Source of the DNA: Chrysochromulina parva
Taxonomy: Eukaryota; Haptophyta; Prymnesiales; Chrysochromulinaceae
Length of the DNA: 20,614 nt
Direction: 5' to 3'
Assembly (NCBI GenBank): GCA_002887195.1
Contig: PJAB01000795.1
Coordinates: 1-20,614, forward strand
The notes under the pieces were generated by a model, which worked only from the letters and a program-made list of their open reading frames with translations, had not been told where the DNA came from and did no database searches. Each line of letters begins with the position of its first letter. Within the stretch, counting starts at the first letter, position 1. Shown piece by piece: positions 14,312 to 20,614 of the stretch. Both the position numbers and the translations under genes were made by a program.

Positions 14312-16915
14312 TTAGATATCGATCTGCTTCTCAATCTCCTGGACGCACCAAGTGCGCTGTGTGCTGATCACCTCCGAAGCCAAAGCCGGAGACGAGCTTG
14401 ATTCTCTCAAAGGCTTGACGCTCTCCAAAGTCGGAGATTGTCTCACCGGAGATGCCTCTGACGAAGCCGGCTCAGCCGGAGGTCTCTCGGGCCCAGGTGA
14501 CCCCTCTGGAGGGCTCTGAGGGCTCTTGAATTTATGCTGAAAGCCGTCCTTAAAGCCCTCGATAACGTGCTCGTGGGTCTTCTGGATGACGGGCAGCATG
14601 TCCTCCTTGTCCTTTGCGTTGGTGACGTTCACGTCCGGCTTTTTGAGGATCTCATACATTTCCGTCGGCTTCTTTGTGGAGACCAGATCCTCCAGACCCT
14701 TGGCTGTCGTCTCGATCGTTGCGTTGTGGATGCAACTGATCGTGTAGCGACGCTCAGCCTCCGTCGAGGGCCGAAGCCCATCGGATGTGGCCGTCTGCAT
14801 CGAGCACCACGCTTCCGTCAGCGTCCAGAACCTGGACGCGTACGACCCGTCGAGGAGAATGAGGACAGACGCGGTCAGGTACAGGTCGGTGATACATGTG
14901 AGCATCAGTTGGAACTCGGCCTTCTCCTTGGGAGTCCGAGAGTCAATGCCACGGATCTTCTGGGGCATCGACGAATAGTCGAACCAGATCCACTTGATCT
15001 CGGGGTGCTTTTCCAGATACGCCTTGATGGCCTCGAGCTGCACGCCGTCAACATCGGGCCGACCAGGCTCTTCCCAGCGATGGCTCACGAAGAGGATGTA
15101 TTTGATGACGCCCTCGCGGTTGAACGCGTCGACGAGACGGATTTGTATCACGTCAAGGTGACCGACTTCGTGAAGCGCTTGCATGTAAGGTAACGATCGG
15201 GTCTTGCAGTCGCGCACATGTTGTGCAGGAATGAAATAGAAATATGGAGCCTCGTCGCTCCACTCCCCCTTCTTTTTCATCTCTTCTTTGAGCTTGTTGA
15301 TGGTTTTTTGCTCTTCGCTTTCGTTTACGCGCAGCTGCGATGCATATTTCTTGAGGAAGTCGAAGTTGAGCGCAATTGCGATGAGCACATGCACGAAGAT
15401 AGCGAGCCAAAAATCAAAGTCAGTGGAACTTCCGTAGAGGAAGAATGGTAGTTCCCGCGCCATCAATTCCGGTCGGTCAAAGTATGCAGCCGGGCGAGGC
15501 AGCCGCAGCAACGGCACGAGAAGGAGGAGGCGCAGGAATGAGTAGAACGCCGACACTAGCTGCGCAAAGCCCAGCACCATGGCGACTAGCACGTGGCGAG
15601 AGAGCAGTTGCGCGTAGTTTTTGTCTGCGGTTGCACGGCCGGTGCCAAAGACGAGCAGCGAGATGAGTATCCACGCTACCATGTTGAAGAGTAGAACTTT
15701 CGACACGTCGACACCCACAGCTCGCACCATCGGAGCGTACTGCACGGCCTGGCATAGATCCTCGAACGAAGCGTAACCGCAATTCGGAAGGGCCGGGCAG
15801 GTGGCATTGGCTGCAGATGCCTCGAAGGCCGTCCAAAATGCAACTCGGTCCGTACAGACGATGCCTTTGAGTGAGAGGTCGTCGAAATGTGCTTGCAGAT
15901 TGCTTGTAAGCACCACCCGCGACATTGCCGACATACCATAGGCGGCGACACCGACACCGAAGATGGTGTGGATGCTGAGTCGAAAAGCTTGCATGTTCAC
16001 GAAGGAATGGTAAGGGACTTTTTGGTCGTGTTGGTAGTCGATGATGGATCGCACAATGTTAGTGACCATATTCGCAACCAGTACGGCAATGGGCGTGCCG
16101 ATCAAATAAATGAACAGGACGCCGCTCCAACCGGAAGCCTTGGACTCGTAGATTGCAGCGTACCCATACATAGAGCCAAAATACAAAAAAGCTTCAAAGG
16201 CCCTTGGCCATGACCAGATCCGTTTATCCCATTTCAAGAGACTCAGGAAGCCTTTCCATGGTGTGGACCCTGACGAGGTTGTAGGCGTGCCATTGTGCGG
16301 CGGCGCTGGTGTGGACTCCTTCTTCCTTCTTTCTTCTTCTTCTGCCTTCTTCTGTCTTTCTTCTTCTTCTGCCTTCTTTCTTTCTTCTTCTGCCTTCTTC
16401 TTTCTTTCTTCTTCTGTCTTCTTCTTGAGCCAATCTTTGACGCGCTCGACGAGGTCGCCCTTTTGGCCGTCGACATCGAGCCCGTGCTTTTTGCAGAATG
16501 CCTGGTACGTTGATTTGGTGAAGCTCTTTTCATTGATGCGGTTGTCGCGGTAGGCTTCCAGCCACTCTGGCAGGCTGCCAGGCGGTTTCTTTTCGATATG
16601 CGCGATGAGAAGCGAAAGAATCCACAATGGACCTGTTATGAGAAGGACATAGACCGCGAAATTTTGCCCAGTCTTGAGCTCTGTGAAAGACGCAGACAAC
16701 CCCCATGCCGAGACTGAGCAGACAACCCCCACGCAGACCAAAGTCTGGAATTGTTGAATGGCTGAGAACACCAAGAAGGCGGGTCCTGGCACCGCTAGAA
16801 GGATGCGTACCAAGATCAAGACCTTGTGGCGCTCTGATAACATGGCGTCCCGTGACTCGCCACCGTTGTTAGGTTTTGCTTTGTTCAATAAAGGTTGCTT
16901 CTCTTGTTCGGGCAT
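14312..16915 (-). CDS. Polytopic membrane protein with SAP-like segment and C-terminal TIR/HET-like domain
   Basis: The 867-residue protein runs from an ATG at 16913-16915 to a TAA at 14312-14314. Likely membrane helices: 32-52, 57-77, 86-107, 239-257, 264-286, 314-334, 407-425, 438-472 (one long or two) and 499-520. Between helices 3 and 4 lie a SAP-like helix-turn-helix (133-164; FCKKHGLDVDGQKGDLVERV) and a K/E coiled coil (165-200). The loop 335-406 has four Cys (354, 373, 379, 388) and an N-glycosylation site at N371, so it is probably extracellular or luminal; this places the SAP segment in the cytosol and, with nine helices, the C-terminus too. Residues 600-725 contain ILFVSHRWEEP (SHRW 611-614), WIWFDYSSMPQ (D646) and YASRFWTLTEAW (W697, E701). 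The order and the WxxxE box resemble TIR domains; WxDxxxxPQ also resembles HET domains. The tail (about 790-850) is Pro/Ser-rich. I infer a membrane-tethered signalling protein; enzymatic activity is untested. Confidence 0.88.
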   Translation of the reverse strand: MPEQEKQPLLNKAKPNNGGESRDAMLSERHKVLILVRILLAVPGPAFLVFSAIQQFQTLVCVGVVCSVSAWGLSASFTELKTGQNFAVYVLLITGPLWILSLLIAHIEKKPPGSLPEWLEAYRDNRINEKSFTKSTYQAFCKKHGLDVDGQKGDLVERVKDWLKKKTEEERKKKAEEERKKAEEEERQKKAEEEERRKKESTPAPPHNGTPTTSSGSTPWKGFLSLLKWDKRIWSWPRAFEAFLYFGSMYGYAAIYESKASGWSGVLFIYLIGTPIAVLVANMVTNIVRSIIDYQHDQKVPYHSFVNMQAFRLSIHTIFGVGVAAYGMSAMSRVVLTSNLQAHFDDLSLKGIVCTDRVAFWTAFEASAANATCPALPNCGYASFEDLCQAVQYAPMVRAVGVDVSKVLLFNMVAWILISLLVFGTGRATADKNYAQLLSRHVLVAMVLGFAQLVSAFYSFLRLLLLVPLLRLPRPAAYFDRPELMARELPFFLYGSSTDFDFWLAIFVHVLIAIALNFDFLKKYASQLRVNESEEQKTINKLKEEMKKKGEWSDEAPYFYFIPAQHVRDCKTRSLPYMQALHEVGHLDVIQIRLVDAFNREGVIKYILFVSHRWEEPGRPDVDGVQLEAIKAYLEKHPEIKWIWFDYSSMPQKIRGIDSRTPKEKAEFQLMLTCITDLYLTASVLILLDGSYASRFWTLTEAWCSMQTATSDGLRPSTEAERRYTISCIHNATIETTAKGLEDLVSTKKPTEMYEILKKPDVNVTNAKDKEDMLPVIQKTHEHVIEGFKDGFQHKFKSPQSPPEGSPGPERPPAEPASSEASPVRQSPTLESVKPLRESSSSPALASEVISTQRTWCVQEIEKQIDI
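16317..16433. repeat. Homopyrimidine-homopurine tract with imperfect tandem units
   Basis: On the plus strand nearly all bases are T or C, in irregular repeats of TTCTTCTTCTGCCTTCTTTC-like units. The minus strand encodes the K/E coiled coil of gene 5 (KKKAEEERKKAEEEERQKK). Such tracts can vary in length and may form triplex DNA. Confidence 0.75.
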
Positions 16916-17483
16916 TAGAGTCTGTCACGGCACCACAGACAGTCGATCGCGTACGTCAGTACAGTCATGTCTGGGTCTCTCATCAACCACAGACACAGGC
17001 CCGTCCGGGGTGCACACGCCGGCCTCGAGGGGCAGCGCCGCCGTTGGGCCAGCCGTTTGCGGCCACCTGACGACGGCGCCATCACGCGGAGCTGCACACG
17101 GAGCTGCACCCGCGCTGCCCTTGGCGGACCCGCGCATGCTGCGCTGGCCCAAGGGACGATCGGAAGTTTGCGGCGTCCATAGCAAGCGCAGTTGCCGAGG
17201 GTTTGCATCAGAGTGATCACGCGTCGTCCAGGACGGGCGATTGACAGAAGGGTGGGCGGCTGCCCCAGCGTGCCGAGGCGCGGTTCGAGGAGAATGAGAG
17301 CATTGCCACCTGAAGTGAGTTCGGTGCTGAACACCACGTTCCAGCGAAACAACGTTTTTCCCACAGGTCCTGTATCGTACCGTCAGTACACTCTGCGCAC
17401 AAACACATGAGAGACACAGGGGAGGCCAAAAGTCCCTATCATTCACACTCCCCAATTTGAAAATCGAAGAAGTGGAATTCTAA
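16916..17483. promoter_or_regulatory. Divergent upstream region shared by genes 5 and 6, 568 nt
   Basis: Genes 5 (minus) and 6 (plus) are transcribed away from each other, so both promoters must lie here unless either gene has further upstream exons. Overlapping frames on both strands (up to 176 codons) are rich in Arg, Cys, Pro and His, have no domain, and look like chance frames in GC-rich DNA. A short direct repeat CGGAGCTGCAC occurs twice near 17087-17110. No TATA box was identified. Confidence 0.45.
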
Positions 17484-20063
17484 ATGCTGCCTCACGACGA
17501 CGCATGCGGCGACGGCGGCGGCGGCGCGGAAGGGCGCGCCGACGTGGGGGATGGGGGCGGCTTCACGCCGCGCACGATGTCCCGAGAGCAGACGGAGCTC
17601 AAGCAAATGGTGTGGGAGAGCGCCGCCTTGAGTCCAGCGCGTGAGGGTCCCACCGCCGAGCAGCTGGAGGCTGCTGTGGCCGCGGCCAAGGCAGAGGCCG
17701 CTGCCGAAGCTGCCGCGGCGGCCGATGCAGCCAACGAGGCGCTCATCGCCCGACTGTATCGCCTCCAGGCACGATTGGCGTCGTCCGCGGTGGCGACGCC
17801 CGTGCCGCCACGGCCCGCAAACTCGACGCCGTGGCTCCTTTCCAGGCGCGCCGAGGAAGCGGTCGCAGCGGTGGCAGCACTCGACAGTTTGCCGTTGCGT
17901 AGCTCGACGAGCTTCGAGACTGCCCAGAAGCGCAGCGGGAGGTCGCACCGCGCCTCGAGTTTTGAGACGGCGGCGGCGCGTCGCAGGCACGTTTGGTACC
18001 CAACAGACCGGGGCTCGCCGCCGCCAAGTGCGCCGCCGACGGGCGTGACGCTCACCGCCACCGGCCGAAGCGTCGCACACGCCGCGCCCGTCGATCTCGG
18101 GGGAGCTCGGGGAAGCCCTGGCTCTCAGGCTCCCTCGGCCGCGGGCAACGCAGACAACACCCACGACGAGACCCTGGATGAGGCACCGGAAGAGGCGATG
18201 CGAGTGTCGCGGCGCCGGGCGCGGACTCCGAGCGACTCATCGCCGTTCTTGCTTCGCGAGCAGGCCCGCGCCTCCTCCGCGTCCCGCCCCCCGCCCAATA
18301 CCGCCGCCTCCGCGTGGGCGGCGATCCCTGTGGCGGAGAGGGTGGGCGTGGTGGCGGCGGCGCTCACCTGCGCCGAGTTGGAGGCGGAGAGCATGCGTGA
18401 ACGGCTGCAGTTGGTCGTCCGGGAGGCGAAGCGCGATCGAGAGGCGCTCGAGGCGTGCCGTGCGCGCGAGGCGGAGAGGTACGCAGCCACCCTCGAGGTG
18501 AAGGAGAGTCGCGACCAGATCGACGCCCTGCACGCGGCGCTCGAGGCAGCGAACGCGACGCAACGCGAGATGGTCGCACGGGAGGCGCGAACGGCCGAGG
18601 CGCTGCGTCAGAGCGTTGAGAGGGCGCGCGCTCTGCAGGCTGAGGCCGACGCCCTCCGGCCGCTCAAGCAGCGAGCTCAGGAATCCGCAAACGTGGCCAG
18701 ACGCGCCGCCGCGCACGCGGAGCGGCTCGCGCGCCAAAAGGAGACTCTCGAGATGCGCCTGCGAGCGACGGCTGGTGGCGGAGGACGCAGCAGCAGCCAG
18801 GCCAGGGGCATGGGTGGCGGCGGCACGGCGTGGACGTTGGCGCAGTCGGGCACGGGCGTCATCACGCACCTGGCGTCACCCTTTGCGCCGCCGCTTCGGA
18901 TGCCCAAGCAGCATCACGATGAGCGCGCGGCGGCGATCGCCGAGCGCACGGCGGCGACGAGCTTGAAGGTTCTCGGAGCTCCGATCTCGTCGGACTTGAG
19001 CGTGGCGGCCATCGCCGAAGAACTCGCCGAGATCGAGGCTCGCGCCATACACGCCGAGCTGCAGCATGCTCGCTCCGACGCGCGGATGGCTCGCGAGGAG
19101 GCGTCCCTAATTTGGCAAGAGGCGAGCGCCGCCGCGGCGCTCCACTCTACCGAAAAGCAACAGCTGCTCACGGCGCTAGTGGAGAGCAGAGATGAGGCGG
19201 CTCATGCGGCGCTCGACGCGGCGACGGCCACCGCGGAGCTTGCGCTCCAGCGCGCCGTCGCAGAGGCACAGGCCATGGATGCTGAGCTAGACGAGGCGCT
19301 CAGGCGGGTGTCTGCGGCCGTTGCGGCCAAAGAGGAAGCGCTCGCTGCGGCGGTCGACGCGACGGCTCGGTTGATGGAGGAGCGCGATGAGGCGAAGCGG
19401 CAGTGCGACGAGCTCGCGGCCGAGATTGCTTGCCGCGATGCGCTGCAGGCTATGGAGCATGCCAGCTACCGGTCGCGGCACGAAGAGGCGGAGCTACGCG
19501 CCAAGGGCCTCGAAGGGCTCGTCGAGACCCTTCGCGGTCGGCTTGAGGCGGAGTCGCGCGAGCGCGAGCGGCTGGTCCTTGCGAGCTTGGCGACGAGCAG
19601 GGCGAGCCTCAGCCTCGGCTCAAAGATGCTCGACCAAGTCGGCTCGTCCAAGGCGCCTAAAACGGCGCCCACAACGGTGCCCACAGCGAGCATCACATTG
19701 ACTGCTGATGAGGAGTCGCGTGCGGCTGACGCGGTGAGCGCGGCGATGGCGCGCGCGGCTCAGCAAGCCGAGGCCCGGCAGGCCGAGGTGGAGGGCAGCG
19801 CGATGCTCGCGTCCACGCTTGAGCAGCTCAAGGTGGCGACCAGACGGGCGGGTATGCTCGAGGAGCAGATGGCGCTCGAGACGGCGCGCGCCTCGCAGCA
19901 GGCCGCGCGGGTAGCGATTCTCGAAGCGGACCTAGGCAAGGCGTTGGCGCTCGAGACGGCGCGCGCCTCGCAGCAGGCCGCGCGGGTAGCGAATCTCGAA
20001 GCGGACCTAGGCAAGGCGTTGGCGAGGCCAGCCGGCGTGCGGGCGCTGGACGATGAAGCGGCC

Positions 20064-20094
<31 letters not shown>

Positions 20095-20614
20095 CGATGG
20101 CAGCAGAGGCTGCGCTCACGATTGAATCGCTGCGACGTGAGGTTGCGAGCGCGCAGGCAGAGGCTGCAGCGGCTTCAAGTGCGCTCGCGTCGACGCGCGA
20201 GATCGTCGCCGAGATGGAGCAGCAGGCGGAAGAGCTCCATCTCGCAGCCACGACACGTGCGACAGCGGAGGAGGAGGAGGCGAGGGTGGCCGAACGCGAG
20301 CCCAGCAATCTCGTCAGCAATCTCGTCGTCCTTGGCACGCCGGCTGAGGCGCCGCGCAGCCCAGGCGTGTTCGGAGCGGGCTTGGCGGGCTTGGCAATGG
20401 CCGGCTTGGCTGGCTTGGCAGGAGCCGGCATCGCAGCAGCTGCGGCAGCTTCATCGATGGAGAGCGATCGGATTTTGCATGAGGCCGCTATGAGGGACGC
20501 GCAAGCAGCGCTCGCGACGGCGCGCAACGAAGCTGACGAAGCGCGTGCACTCTTGGCGCAGACTGAGGAGCGGCTGGCCGCCGCCCAAGCCGCCGAGGGG
20601 GCGCTCGCGACGGC
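17484..20614 (+). CDS. Long Ala/Glu/Arg-rich coiled-coil protein (3' partial)
   Basis: The frame starting at the ATG at 17484 stays open to the window end, more than 1040 codons, so the stop is outside. A TAA directly precedes the ATG (17481-17483) and A is at -3. The N-terminal 290 residues mix Gly/Ala/Ser/Pro-rich disorder, a short helical stretch (about 17650-17785) and two RSSTSFETA/RASSFETA motifs near 17900-17970. Coiled-coil-like segments follow at about 18360-18775, 19005-19620 and 19700-20340, separated by a Gly/Ser linker (18776-18900) and a Thr/Pro linker (19640-19690). At 20361-20456 a Gly/Ala/Leu hydrophobic segment interrupts the coil. There is no motor, kinase or signal-peptide motif in the visible part. 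I infer a structural, filament-like or centrosomal/ciliary scaffold by composition only. Absence of stops over 3.1 kb in one frame supports coding. Confidence 0.8.
19872..20021 (+). repeat. 75-nt tandem duplication (25 residues), one mismatch
   Basis: Copies 19872-19946 and 19947-20021 are identical apart from one base (ATT at 19917-19919, AAT at 19992-19994; Ile to Asn). Each encodes ALETARASQQAARVA followed by I/N-LEADLGKAL. The near identity shows a very recent in-frame duplication. Confidence 0.9.
20058..20095 (+). repeat. GCG trinucleotide run encoding poly-Ala
   Basis: A run of GCG/GCC codons gives about eleven consecutive Ala residues inside the coiled-coil region of gene 6. It is a simple sequence repeat and probably length-variable. 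Confidence 0.8.

Noticed and set aside
16915..17455. Minus-strand frames of 149 and 176 codons upstream of gene 5
   Set aside because: They have no domain and overlap each other, with chance-like composition in the divergent upstream region.

Overview
The window looks like a piece of a GC-rich nuclear genome from a unicellular eukaryote, most likely a marine microalga. A haptophyte or related alga is my best guess, not a proof. The reasons are: long single-exon genes on both strands with 330-940 nt spacers; no bacterial ribosome-binding sites or operon overlaps; eukaryotic domains (GT31 glycosyltransferase, SPRY, EF-hand, IQ, armadillo, SAP); a hydroxyproline-rich-type SPPPP cell-surface protein; and heavy trinucleotide and minisatellite expansion inside coding regions. 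No tRNA, rRNA, CRISPR, transposase or viral gene was seen.

Layout. (1) Positions 1-2865, +: the 3' part of a large type I membrane or cell-wall protein. It has fifteen complete Cys-rich GC...A.NYN repeats, three Pro-rich blocks, two related beta-type domains and a C-terminal membrane anchor; its start lies outside the window. (2) 3808-4854, +: a 348-residue basic protein that I do not recognise. (3) 5188-6780, +: a GT31-type beta-1,3-glycosyltransferase-like protein with no visible signal anchor. (4) 7131-13571, +: a 2146-residue multidomain protein (SPRY, RS-like repeats, two EF-hands, acidic run, three IQ motifs, very long Ala/Glu helix, two duplicated ARM modules). (5) 14312-16915, -: an 867-residue polytopic membrane protein with a cytosolic SAP-like segment, a K/E coiled coil and a C-terminal TIR/HET-like domain. 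(6) 17484 to beyond the window end, +: a coiled-coil protein of more than 1040 residues.

Genes 1-4 are co-directional with their own spacers. Genes 4 and 5 are convergent, and genes 5 and 6 are divergent across a 568-nt shared upstream region. Nothing shows that the six genes form one pathway. Plausible but unproven themes are the cell surface and its glycosylation (genes 1 and 3), calcium/calmodulin-linked scaffolding (gene 4), membrane-associated signalling (gene 5) and cytoskeletal or filament-like structure (gene 6). The most interesting item is gene 5, whose WxxxE and SHRW motifs suggest a TIR-related domain in an unusual membrane architecture. Next is gene 4, a calcium-sensing scaffold with an internal ARM-IQ duplication and several recently expanded minisatellites.
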